Source: Lanius collurio (taxonomy: Eukaryota; Chordata; Aves; Passeriformes; Laniidae). From it: a stretch of 64,000 nucleotides of DNA. The notes under the pieces were generated by a model. That model made no database searches. It saw only the letters and a program-made list of their open reading frames with translations, and was not told the DNA's origin. Location: assembly GCA_020086605.1 (NCBI GenBank), contig JACBWW010000016.1:19270926-19334925 (forward strand). The letters are read 5' to 3'. Within the stretch, counting starts at the first letter, position 1, and the number at the start of each line of letters is the position of its first letter. Shown here piece after piece: positions 54,001-64,000 of the stretch. The translations under genes and the position numbers were made by a program.

Positions 54001-56939
54001 TCTTTCTGAGGGCTCAGTTTTTATTCTCAAAGCTGGATGTCCCCTGTTATTAACTGCAAGAAATCCAGCAAACTCTGGACAAAATCTAAGGATGTAAATC
54101 ATGTGCTGCAAACTCCTCTTTTGGGAGGCAGCCCTCTCAAACTGAAGGCCTTCCTGACTTCTTTCTCTGTTAGTCTAAGCCATTATTTTTCTTCTTGCTT
54201 ATTCTTGTTGACAAGTGGAGCTGACCGTCTTCCAAATTCTTAGCTTACTTGTGACAAAATAAGTTTGTAGGGTTTTTTTCTTGCACATAATTTTGTATTT
54301 GATTCACAGAGCATGGAGTGACAGTGAATATGTCAGATGGTGTTAAATATTTTTTGCAGACAACTGAATGGGTTTTGGCACAGCTAACTCAGTTTCAGAC
54401 ACTGCAAAATAAGTCCTGCTTTCATTCTTCCTACTGTGTAGTACAACGTTCCCCAAATATTTTCATAATTTAAGACCTCAAGGTTTTCCACCTCTAACAG
54501 TGCCTGGTTTCTTCTCCTAAAGTATAAAACCCAAAATATTATTTAATTCAATTTCACAAAAATCAGAAACTCTACACATTAAGCATGCAGCTTTCATTTT
54601 TTAATTGAAATTATTAAGCAACCTCTATCAAGACTGTTAGGGAATTCAAATAATGATGAACTGCACAGAGATTGTTTTAAAGTCTCTTCATTCTTTACAA
54701 CTTCAAGGAGAAAACACTGCATTTTTTAACCATTTTTTTCTCCAAAATTCCATTAATTCATTAGGCAATGAGAATTTTTTTTTTTGAGGGAGAGAGTTTG
54801 CACGTCAAATATTTATAATAAATATTGTGTTGGGTACCTGTATCAGTGTTAGTCAATATTTTTTTTATGAGACCAGCACATTAGATGAATCAGTCTCATT
54901 AGCTAAAATTACAAACTATCCTGAATGCACATTACTTCTTTTTTACTACTTGAAAACCTAAATCTCTAATGAGATTTTTGTGAGCAAAGGTTATGAGCAT
55001 TACTTCCTAAATTTTACACCGTGGAGACATTCAGGAGGAACTTGTTAAGAAAGGTTTTTATCCAAACTGTCAAGACAGTGCAGTGGTCTGACAAGGAAAA
55101 CTCAGTGGTGAAGAGAAACAATAAATAAAAACATAGTAGTGGGAAATGCCCTTTTTCCTCTGTTTGCAGAATATCTTACACAAATGTGGTCCAACTGGCC
55201 AGTCTTGTAGGTCCTACAGCACCAATAACAAGACCAGAAAGAAACCTTTTCTACCTAAAACCAGAGGGAGCCAATGGAAGTCATTACTCCTAGGAGTGAT
55301 AAGAATTGCTGAGGAAAGGATGCACCATGTGGGAAGCACAGGCAGACACTGGGAAGGGTCAGGATTAGGAGATCTGAAGCAATGCTGAAAACCTGTCCCC
55401 AGCTTCTGCTGGCAGAAATGAAGTCCTTCAGTTCACCAGAAGGAGGACGAAAGGGACGGCTGATAAATTATAAGCTGGCAAGAAATAATATTTTAAATGA
55501 CTGAATTAATTTTAAGCAACTTCATATGAGATAGGGTGACATTCAATCCCCCAAATGGAGAAAAGTGTTGTTTTAGGTTCTCCAAACCTCAATTTGTTTT
55601 TGTGGGATGAGGTTTAATTCAATGCTTTCCATTACTAGTCTATCTCCCTTAAACATGAAACTTGTCCACGAAGGTCAGAATTTGTCACTCTTCTGATAAA
55701 ACACTTTAATATTCTGAGAGCAGCTGTCAGCTGATAGCAAAATCCAAAATCTTCTGCCAGCAGCAGGTACAAGGGGGATTTCCAGTGGACAAGCAGCCAA
55801 TTCCCCTTCTTCCTCCCTCCTGCCTGCTCTCAGAGCCAAAGCCATACTCCCCCCTCCATCTTTTGTTTATTCTGTCCAGTTGCTAAATCTCAAACTGCAG
55901 CGACTTTCCTCTGAAGCAGTAGCTCCAATACTGCAATTATTCTACAGAAACTCCCTTTTAAACTGCAGGGATAATGAATGGTGCTGATTTTTTCTGCTGT
56001 CAAAATATGATTTGCCTACTGACCACAGGTACTGCAGCCATGGATTGTTTCAATAGAAATATCTCTATGCAGTGTTTGTATATGACAAAAAAGAAAGAGA
56101 AGGAGAAAAACCGACTTTCCACAAAAAATACTAGTTATTAAATAAAATTATTAGCTAGCTATATATGTGTTGGGATCCTCTGAAGAGATCATGAGTGTAA
56201 GAAAAGGATGTGGGGGCCAGCATTTGTCTCCTGAAATGCAGCTACTGGGAGAAAAAGACAAATACAGATTAAAAATAAAATTTAAAATACTTCAATAGGC
56301 ACATGAGAATTTGTTATAAGAATCACTGAGTAAGATAAGGAACAAAGGAAGAAACAGAGTGACACACCATTGTAGTTCCAATGCAGAAAAGAAAAACAAA
56401 AGGATTTGGAAGAAATTGAGAAAGAGTAGCCACAAATGCTGTAAATAAGTGGAAAAATTTAAAAGAGTAAAGTCAGCACAAATAATGTTGTACCAAAAAA
56501 AGGTGAAGACAAGAAATGTTCCACCTCAGCACCATGCCTGTCCTGGCTTTGACCTATACCAGACTGTCTGGTCATAAAAAAGCAACTGCCCTGACAACTT
56601 CAGAAGACAGTTGGAATATACTGACATCAGGGAGAAAATAAACAAATAAAATCCAGAAGAATGTGTCTCTCTGACAGCACTGGAAAAGAAGGTAGGTCAG
56701 GAGACAGAGAGAAGGGGACAAGATTGGCACACCATGGGCACACCAGCTTCAGACTGGCCAGTGACAAGGTAATGGAAGGACTTAAAATAAATGTCCTTTT
56801 AGGCTTTGCTTTGTCTACTACCTCTGGAGAGAAAAATCATACTTCAGAGAATCATGACCTGAACAAATTTCAGAAAAGGCTGCTTGGTGAGAAATAGTTT
56901 TTTCTTACTAAGAATCTCTTCAAAATTTATTTATTTCAG
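51016..56939. other. Intronic sequence without a recognised gene
   Basis: AT-rich sequence with a GA-rich patch at 52012-52045 and a 37-bp-period duplication at 51858-51913. A segment near 53505-53540 (CCCAATGACTTTAATGAGCAG) recalls an old amniote repeat but is too short to call. No exon or RNA gene was seen. Confidence 0.55.
51858..51913. repeat. Partial tandem duplication, period 37 bp
   Basis: The 19-mer TGTCACTGCTAATCTATTT occurs at 51858-51876 and again at 51895-51913, and both copies are preceded by related sequence. It is a small local duplication within intron. Confidence 0.9.
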
Positions 56940-56998
56940 TTTTTGTTTGGTTTTTTGGGTTTGGGGTTTTTTTGGTTTTGTTTTTGTTTTTTTTTTTG
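56940..56998. repeat. T/G-only low-complexity tract
   Basis: About 59 bases made only of T and G, with runs GG, GGG, GGGG and GG spaced by T runs, then a T12 run. The G runs could allow a weak two-layer G-quadruplex. Otherwise it is simple low complexity. A plus-strand open frame rich in F, V and G is an artefact of this tract. Confidence 0.88.
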
Positions 56999-58079
56999 CA
57001 ACAGACAATGCAAACGATTTCCAAAGAATTTCACCAAACAATTTGTCTATTAGCATAATAATTTAACATCTTCATGACCAAATTCAGCATTTTACTCCAT
57101 ACTTCTTTCCTGTCTCCACTATAATCTGACATACAACTCCTCCAGATTATGTTGACTGGAAAACACAGACAGGATGATACAGGCTGTGAAACAGTCCTTA
57201 TGATGTTTGGAGCATGTGTTGGCCTGGGAATGAGGGACCAAACTCAATCCCAAATTCAAGTCCCTGAACTGCACTACCAGTAGACCACTGGGTCAGCTCT
57301 AATAGCCTCTTAGCCTCAATTACCTAATTAGCCTTTTCTTCAGTCTCCTCTTCTCCCTTTCCCATCTGTTCATCTATTCCCACCACTCCCTGTTCTTCTG
57401 CAAGAATAATTTTTAAAATCTATGTTAACTTCATTTAGGTTAGTCTCAGGTGACTTCTCCTTGCAAGAATAATTTATAAGTCTCATAAGAGCCCCAACTT
57501 GAGGAAGCATTTCAGTAACATATGAATTCTGAAATCCATGTTTAAAATGTTGATGATTTCACAGTCTAAACACAAAGTTGAGATTTTTAATTTATGTCAT
57601 TTACATGTGAATCTTAACTAACTAGCAAAGAAAGGAGAACAGATAGGAAAGAGTTTTTTTCCAGTTGTAGCTTGGTTGACACTGAGCTGTCCCTTAGTAA
57701 GATCTGAAACCCTCTGGAAGGCTTTGCCTTCCCAAAGTATATTATACCTGATAAAGATCAGTGCATCTCTGATAGTAGATGATGTATGAGCAGGATAAAG
57801 ACAAAAGAAAACAGGAAATTATCTTCGTGGATCAGACTTTGTTAGCTGGGGAAACTTCCCCATAATGTTATGCTTTATATTCTCATCTGTCTACACACAA
57901 TGAAGACCAAGTTCAGTAATTCATTTTTAATGCCCCATTTCTCACGCCTTATAGCTCCTTGTTCACTTTTTCTACCATAGCAGCGTCTCAAATGACTTCT
58001 GCTGTGGAACTGCCAGTAGCAAGGTTCAGGGTTTTCCCTTTAGTCAGAGGATAACATTTCTGTGTGGTTTCCTCCACGC
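56999..58079. other. Intronic sequence without a recognised feature
   Basis: AT-rich, with a pyrimidine-rich patch near 57330-57400. No coding exon or repeat family was recognised. Confidence 0.5.
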
Positions 58080-58465
58080 ACTAACTTCTCATTTATCAGG
58101 CATGAACCTTCTCGTTAGATCACCCAGAAGTTTGCAACACTGTGCTACAGGCTTAAATCACTTGAGTAATTACACATCATTTGTAAATGTTACCACCTAA
58201 TCCTTCACCTCTCTCTCCCGAGATCATTAATAAAGATATTTAGCATGTGACCTGATAGGTAACTTTAAGAAACACAGCTGCTGGCCTTTTACTGGGATGA
58301 AAACTGACCACTTAGCCCTCTGCCTTTTTGTTTCCTTGTCGGGTTTTGATCTATGAGGATACTTGCCCTGTCACCATATGTGACTACTTAGCCTTTGCAG
58401 CAGTGTCTTGTGACAGACATTGTCACATGCTTTTAAAAAGTCAAAATACATTATGTCAGGCAGCT
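58080..58465 (-). mobile_element. Antisense CR1/L3-like LINE fragment (reverse transcriptase, 3' half)
   Basis: This is a degenerate minus-strand LINE segment. The plus-strand reading GATCATTAATAAAGATATTT (58222-58241) is the complement of the conserved FNIFINDL region of CR1-type reverse transcriptase. Further on, GATCTATGAGGATACTTGCC (58348-58367) and GTGACTACTTAGCC (58380-58393) follow the expected antisense order. The segment ends with AAAAAGTCAAAATACATTAT near 58436. It appears to continue at 59485 after an interruption. The left boundary is uncertain. Confidence 0.72.
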
Positions 58466-58960
58466 CATCTCATGAGCCTGGGAGCTGAAACCCAAAGGTG
58501 AGGAAACATTCCTAGGAATTCCCAGGGGAAAAGTGCACCTTGGCATCCAATGCAATCGAAGGGAGATAAACTGGAAAGGCTGGTGAGAAAGCCAGAAACA
58601 CCTTTCTTTGGCACATATTGCAATTATACATTTAAGTAAAATTATACTTTTTCTGTTACAAAGGGAGCTACTTCATTGCAAGGAGAAAATGTGGGAAAGC
58701 CCACATCAACTGACTGCCCAAGTGAGTCAAACCAGGAAGAGTAGATAGCAACAAAAGGTTATACCCTAAGAAAGAATAAAAGTTTAAAAAGGAGACTTGA
58801 GTTAAAGCCTTTTGCAAGATGAGTGAGTATCAGAAGCTGATTAAGCCTCTCCTAAGAACTGAGATCCTGTGCCAGGTTCTCAGCCCTGTGCTTACTTTTC
58901 CAAGGGTTAAAACAAGAATACCAGCAGAGGAGTGGGTGCTGATGGCAACAGTGGGTGACA

Positions 58961-58986
58961 GCACCATGGACTCTGCACCATGGACT
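58961..58986. repeat. Two-copy 14-bp tandem duplication
   Basis: GCACCATGGACT is repeated at 58961-58972 and 58975-58986, giving a period of 14. It is a local duplication inside the segment that separates the two antisense LINE pieces. Confidence 0.85.
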
Positions 58987-59379
58987 GCAGAGCACCCAGA
59001 GCTGAGGCCAGCGAGGAAATGTTTGGCTGGGGGAGTGAAAACAGCTCACAAAATGACCTGGTGGCCTTAGTAGGTAAAAACACTATGGGTACACTTATAC
59101 CTCAGGAATTGGTTATTGCTACTCTGAACATCCAACTTGTCAGAGTTCTCTTTGATCCTTTTTAGGAAAAAATTGTTTATTTTACCAATTAACTCCTTTC
59201 TTTTTGAGTGGGGGGAATTCTGAGCACTGGTGAGTTTGGACTGGTTTCTGGGAAAGGGATGATGTCAGCGTGTCAGCAGGTGAGCCCTAAATTCAGACCT
59301 GGCCTTTGTTGCTGTCAATCAAGTCCAGGGGAAAAGGGTTATCTAACTCTTTTTATTCCTCTTCTTTCCTCTGTGGCTG

Positions 59380-59460
59380 TGACTGGGCACTGCCAGGCAG
59401 GATGCTGGGCTAGAGGGAATTTTGGTCTGATCCAAGATGATCATTCTAATTCCTTTTTAT
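59380..59460 (+). mobile_element. Sense-strand CR1 3' terminal fragment
   Basis: GGCAGGATGCTGGGCTAGAG followed by TTTTGGTCTGATCCA (59396-59435) matches the 3' UTR end of CR1 subfamilies known from turtles and birds, whose consensus reads like GGATACTGGGCTAGATGGACC and TTTGGTCTGACCCAGTATGG. The following ATTCTAATTCCTTTTTATG resembles the degenerate ATTCTTATG terminal repeat. The 5' extent is unclear, and the preceding 900 bp may be its decayed body or other DNA. Confidence 0.7.
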
Positions 59461-59484
59461 GGGCACATTCACAGAGTTCTGAGC

Positions 59485-59880
59485 AATGTAGTGAGACATG
59501 GTTTTCCTTTGCTGAACCTGTTCTCATTAAAGTCTCTCACATCATGATCTTCCAGGTGTTTTATTATTCCCTTTTAAATTCCTGTTTCAACCATTTGCAA
59601 TGTGCAGATGTAATGCTTACTGGTCTAAATATAGGATAAACCCCAGATACTTGCCAACCCTCTGGAACAGAGCTTGGCTTTAATGAGAGTGCATATCTTT
59701 GTTAGCAGTTCAGCTAATTCATTCCTAATCTTCCTCAGAATTCTTTTATACATAAATCATGTGGGACTGATGATTTACTACTTTTTAATTAATCAATTTG
59801 CTCCATCTTCTCAATCTCTGATAGTGCCTCATCTTTATTCTCAGAAAAGAGCAGGTCTAAGATAGGTACCTTCTTGTTTG
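59485..59880 (-). mobile_element. Antisense CR1/L3-like LINE fragment (reverse transcriptase, 5' half)
   Basis: This continues the antisense LINE interrupted at 58465. GTGAGACATGGTTTTCCTTT (59491-59510), TGTTTCAACCATTTGCAATG (59582-59601), TAATGCTTACTGGTCTA (59611-59627), CCCTCTGGAACAGAGC (59658-59673), GTTAGCAGTTCAGCTAATTC (59701-59720) and TTAATTAATCAATTTGCTCC (59785-59804) occur in the same order as in the antisense ORF2 of this family. The GCTTACTGGTCTA block is the complement of the YRPVSL part of the RT. The copy is inactive. Confidence 0.78.
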
Positions 59881-62800
59881 CTATAAAGACTAATTTATGC
59901 TGTAGAACCACCTGATTTCTTTGCGTGAAAACACATAATTTTAAAACATGTACAAGATGTGACAATGTGAAAGCAAAATAATGTAAATTCAGCATTGCAA
60001 AGTTTTTATTTCTTCCCCAGGCAACACATCTTGCACATACACAAATTTTATTCTCCATGCTCCTCTGTGAGCTCCTTCAAATTCCCTCCTTTCACCTCCC
60101 TCCATTGAAAAAGTACTTTATAACACCCTCCTATTCCTGAGAGTGTTGCAGAGTGCCCATCTCCAAGGGTGCTCACATTTCTCTGCTACAAGAAGAGGCT
60201 GTAGGTCTCCCATTTATCCCCTGTGCCAGCATGTGGCCTGTTAGCAATGGCAATACTGCATTTCCAGGGGAAAACATGCTTTGTGCTGCACAGCCCTGCC
60301 TTTTGTGTCCTTTAGTTATCCCCTTTTGGAGACAGCACTCAGAGCTATCGCATTAAACACATAGTGGAGGAAAAAAAAAGAAGCCTGGAAGGAAAATCCT
60401 CAGTTTTCCCAGCCAGAAGGGAACAACAAACATGGCAAGCCCTTTTCTTGAAAGATGAAAATGAATGAAATAGGATTTCAGTACTCTGGCTCACAAACCA
60501 AGAGCTATTGCTTTGCAAACAGCCTGGGCCACCCAACTCCAACACATGCTAACCTCAATCCCCCTCCCCACTGAGTCCAGCCCTAAGAAAAAACACCTAG
60601 ATGGCCATCTAGAGATTAAAATCTTTATTTTAGTGAGGGAAAAATACTATAAGGTTTTTTTGCTACTTAAATGCTTTGCCATCTTATTCACATTGGTCTT
60701 TTTGCCAGCTGATGCTGGTTCAGAAATAACCTACACAGGCTTTCTTCCCCAGGAAACAGAGATAAACTCAATGCAAAGGTGCTGGCCTCAGTCTACAGGG
60801 GAAAAAAAAGACAATTCCCTCCTTCTCTCTTTTCAAACATTCCTAGCTGCTGACCCCCAGAGTAGTATTGATCTAAGAGGAGACTAAGTGTCCTGCCCTC
60901 ACGGTCACTCCTTATTTACAGCACACATGGAAACGGGGAAAAAGCTGGGAGCAGGGAGACTGGACAGTCAGAAAGCATTGTACACACATGGGATTTCTCA
61001 CCTCAGACACAAAGTTAAAAAAATGAGATGCTTCAAGAGCTGGAGTTGTTGAAGAGAAATTGAAAAATGGTGTGTTACACTAATCTTGTTTTTCCAAACT
61101 CTATGTGTGATATCACCCAGGCCACTCCAATTTTTCACAATAATAGTTACTGCATCATTTTTCTTGATAGCCCTTTAAAAAAAATATTCATTTTAGGAAA
61201 ACTGTGTGGTTTTTTGTTATGCTTTTTTTTTTTCCCTCTACCTGAACAGTCAGTGTCACAAAATGGAGCAACTGCAATCCTTATGCATATTTAAAAGCGT
61301 GCTGTCCCATTTCACTGTGCTGAGTTTGTTTAGACTACAAGAGCATTACCTGCTTTGCCCTCTTCTGCAATATAACCAGACATGATGGTGAGGGGAAAGG
61401 AAATGTAGGATACATTTTGTTAAATTACACAAAGTTTTATTTAGCCTTGAAAGACTCTTCACATCCTCCTGCTGCTGAAGGTAATGACAAAGTTCTAGAC
61501 ACTCCTCCCTCTTTAGACTGTTATAAAACAGGGTGAGAGAATGCACACACTGCTCCCAGGTGAGCACAGAGGCTGATACCCTGTGAGAGGATGCTACAGG
61601 CTGGATGCAAGGCAGCTGTCTACAACCAGTGATCACCAGCTCTATGCAGAACTTGATATCTGGCCAATAAAAGCATTTATTCTGTGCTCTCAGGAAATGT
61701 AATTAAACTAGAAGAGACCCTTCTCACTCTTCAGCCCTCAAAGATTCTCTTAGCTAAATCTTCAAGAAGCTCTGGGAAGAGGTAGGGAGATTTATAACAA
61801 GCAGTTTGAGTTCCACGTGACAGATTTGTACCTGTCTATGCCTCCAGTGATTTCTAGGCACACACAGAAAGGCTCTAGAGAGGTTACTCTTAAAATCATT
61901 GTTCAAATGTTTGCATTTCCAGGGCCTAATCAATGAGAGAATCTAAGCAGGTGCTGCACTAGTTGCTAGCCCAGGCCCATCATCACATATTCCTGGTACT
62001 GTGAAATATATGTGGTGCTCTTGGATTTCAGATGAGGAAAAAAGTGAGCAGAGAAAACCCTAAAAAAAAGTCTTAGGTCACAGATTCCAATGATAAGATA
62101 AAAAAAAAAGGAAAACAGAAAAGAACCCAAGATGATAGGGCAGCCTTCTGTTTCTCAGTATTTCCTGAACTGATCAGCACCAACAACTGTAAAATATAAT
62201 TTAAATATCAAATCGTAAGTTGGAATGGTGTGAAAACTTTATGTAAAGCAAAATACAATCAATTCCATCAGTTTTGTCTTTCTGTTTTGCAAATGAAATT
62301 TAGTAAGTGGTAGTAATGCCCCTCAGTTTGTTTCAGGTTTTTACCATGCCATTACCTTTGCCATATTAAATCACTCTGCACACAAAACACTAACACCTAT
62401 AGAAAAGCCAGTAGGACCCTCACTGCATTTTATTTCTATTTGATGTAAGGTTTCCTGGGGATTATTTTACATTTGTCCCAGGAATTCATCTGTTTCATAT
62501 GTCTAAAGGTTTTGTCCAAATATTAAGTTCCATTTTAGACAAGTAAGGCTTTATGGGACTGGTGCTTTTGTTAAAAACAGCAGTCTTTACTGCAATAAAA
62601 CTGGAGTGTTGAGACAGAGCATCTAAAAATCTTCCAAATAGTGTCAAGAAGCAGTAATATTTATTCTTAAATAAGAGAAAATAAGAGAAAGCAACATATG
62701 GGATAGAAAAACTTTTATAAGCAAATCATCTTCAAAATGCTTCATGTATTGTGTATTTCCAGGAGAATGACAGGACATTTGTCAATATACTTGTAGGAAA

Positions 62801-63789
62801 TATTTGTAAGTATAAATTATTATTTATACTTGACAAATAATATATACATCTATCAAGGTAAACACATAAATGGTGAAAATTTAGGTTGTAATAACTTTAA
62901 ATATTTAGAGGCTTTCAAGCAGGAGTGATAATTTCTTATCTTTTGCTTTTCCAGGCAGTACCATGTATCAAATATTGTCCCCCTGATCTTTAAATGGGAC
63001 CAGAAGGCACAGAGGTGTTATATATCTTATATATATAAAACTTATACAGGTGTGTGTTAACTATTATGGCCAGCATCTTAGGAAATTTAGTCATGTAATA
63101 CTGAAGATAAAATGTAAGGTATTTTCAGGGAAAATTCAATACACAATTCAATGCAATTCATTTAAAAAAATACATCAAGCTGTTACTTAGCACTCTGGTT
63201 TGAAATCTTTGTAGAAGACTTTGTATTATTCTCATTTTCCCACAGTTGTACATTAGCTTAGCTTTAAGCAGATGCACAGTCCTGTTGAACATGAATCACA
63301 GTTTTAAGTAAGATTCATAAATTAGGGTTTAGAATTAACAGGAAGGAAGGTAGATGCCATTTCCTATTCCATTAATGATTATAAAAATCCAAGCATAGGA
63401 AAAATATATGCTGAAAGGTCTTAAAAGTTAGCAGCTGACTTTAAATAAGGAAGCTCAGATACTACATTAAAACATAGAAATAGAAGAACAAAAACTATTT
63501 CTGTGTAGTTTCATACACTATTTGTATATATAAAAACATAGGCATGTATTAGTTTAGGTCCTGCAGCACTAAAAATGAAAATATGAAACCTCTAAAAATT
63601 TTTTAGCTTTTTTTTACCTTCATTAGAACTGGGAGAAAAAAAAACATTATGACTTATAGCATTTTCAAGTGGATGTTATCATGCTCATATTGCTATCAGT
63701 GTCTCAGAATCATTAAAGCTGATGCCCATTAGCTGTGAGGGCCTGCCTGGTGGAACCACTCACAGCAGATCCAATCCATGTTCCCCCAC
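59881..63789. other. Intronic sequence without a recognised gene
   Basis: AT-rich sequence with short A or T runs near 60371, 61220 and 62100, a TA-rich patch near 63020-63045 and the hairpin at 62801. No coding exon, RNA gene or clear transposon was recognised. Confidence 0.55.
62801..62839. repeat. Near-perfect AT-rich inverted repeat (hairpin)
   Basis: The left arm TATTTGTAAGTATAAAT (62801-62817) pairs along its whole length with the right arm ATTTATACTTGACAAATA (62822-62839), leaving a single extra base and a 4-base loop. The 17-bp stem is AT-rich and stops at both sides. At 39 nt it is shorter than a normal microRNA precursor. It may be a MITE remnant or a chance palindrome. Confidence 0.8.
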
Positions 63790-63821
63790 AGCAGTGCCAG
63801 TGCAGAGCAGTGCCAGTGCAG
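63790..63821. repeat. Perfect 16-bp tandem duplication
   Basis: AGCAGTGCCAGTGCAG occurs twice in direct succession, inside a locally GC-richer stretch (63720-63940). It is likely replication slippage; overlapping open frames here are not supported as genes. Confidence 0.92.
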
Positions 63822-64000
63822 TAATGTGGGCCTGCCACGTTCTGGGGCACAGATCCCTGCAGTGTCCCAGCAGGAGATGCCTGGGTTGTGTTTGTCCCAT
63901 GCTGCTGCAGGATGGGGACACATTTCAGGGAGCTGGGGTAAGAAGCCAAGCCATTCTCATAACTCAAGGAAAACAAAATGTGAACCCAACTTCTGACGAG

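Larger units (their letters stand above)
49031..64000 (-). other. AGBL4: AGBL4 intron upstream of the exon (partial)
   Basis: This is sequence 5' of the exon in gene orientation, inferred to be a phase 2 intron. The preceding CCP6 exon was not recognised within these 15 kb. The stretch nearest the exon (about 49120-49480) is richer in G and C than most of the window but shows no conserved protein in any frame. The rest is AT-rich with CR1 fragments at 50.6 and 58.1-59.9 kb. Confidence 0.75.

Noticed and set aside
59208..59639. A 143-codon plus-strand frame
   Set aside because: It spans the CR1 3' tail and part of the antisense LINE fragment, and the protein has no independent similarity.
1..64000. 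CRISPR arrays, operons, tRNA or rRNA genes
   Set aside because: No regularly spaced repeats, ribosome-binding context or cloverleaf/rRNA sequence was seen, and the DNA is clearly vertebrate intronic.

Overview
The window is vertebrate nuclear DNA, most likely from a bird. It contains one coding exon I can support. The avian reading rests on CR1 LINE fragments, including one with the 3' tail typical of avian CR1, on the lack of any recognisable Alu or L1, and on AT-rich intronic sequence of modest repeat content. An LTR-like block near 29.5 kb has a passerine look, but I cannot name the species.

The exon lies at 48814-49030 on the minus strand. It encodes 72 complete residues plus the last base of a split codon. 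It matches AGBL4 (cytosolic carboxypeptidase 6, CCP6), which trims polyglutamate side chains from tubulin and other proteins. Both splice sites are visible: a T-rich tract ending in CAG, and a perfect GTAAGT donor. Everything else in the window is intron of this gene as far as I can tell. About 15 kb lies upstream (49031-64000, phase 2 intron) and almost 49 kb lies downstream (1-48813, phase 0 intron). AGBL4 is known for very large introns, which fits one exon in 64 kb. I found no promoter, terminal exon, tRNA, rRNA, CRISPR array or other bacterial-type feature.

The introns hold these repeats: an old sense-strand CR1 body (about 26.06-28.04 kb) broken by a 100-N assembly gap; a second, different CR1-like tail (28.38-28.60 kb); an LTR-like block (29.46-29.78 kb); an ATCC microsatellite with an N in it (24.03-24.15 kb); an avian-type CR1 3' end (50.59-51.02 kb); and a nested arrangement at 58.08-59.88 kb, where an antisense CR1-like reverse-transcriptase segment is split by about 1 kb ending in a sense-strand CR1 3' tail. 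There are also short tandem duplications, homopolymer runs and a clean AT-rich hairpin. The short open reading frames elsewhere show no domain, no codon conservation I recognise and no splice context, so they are not called genes.

No new biological system is evident. The points most worth checking are the nested CR1 locus, the LTR-like block with its GC-rich flank, the two identical TGATTAATCA palindromes as possible enhancer sites, and the hairpin at 62.8 kb. Repeat family matches come from recalled consensus sequences, not from an alignment.
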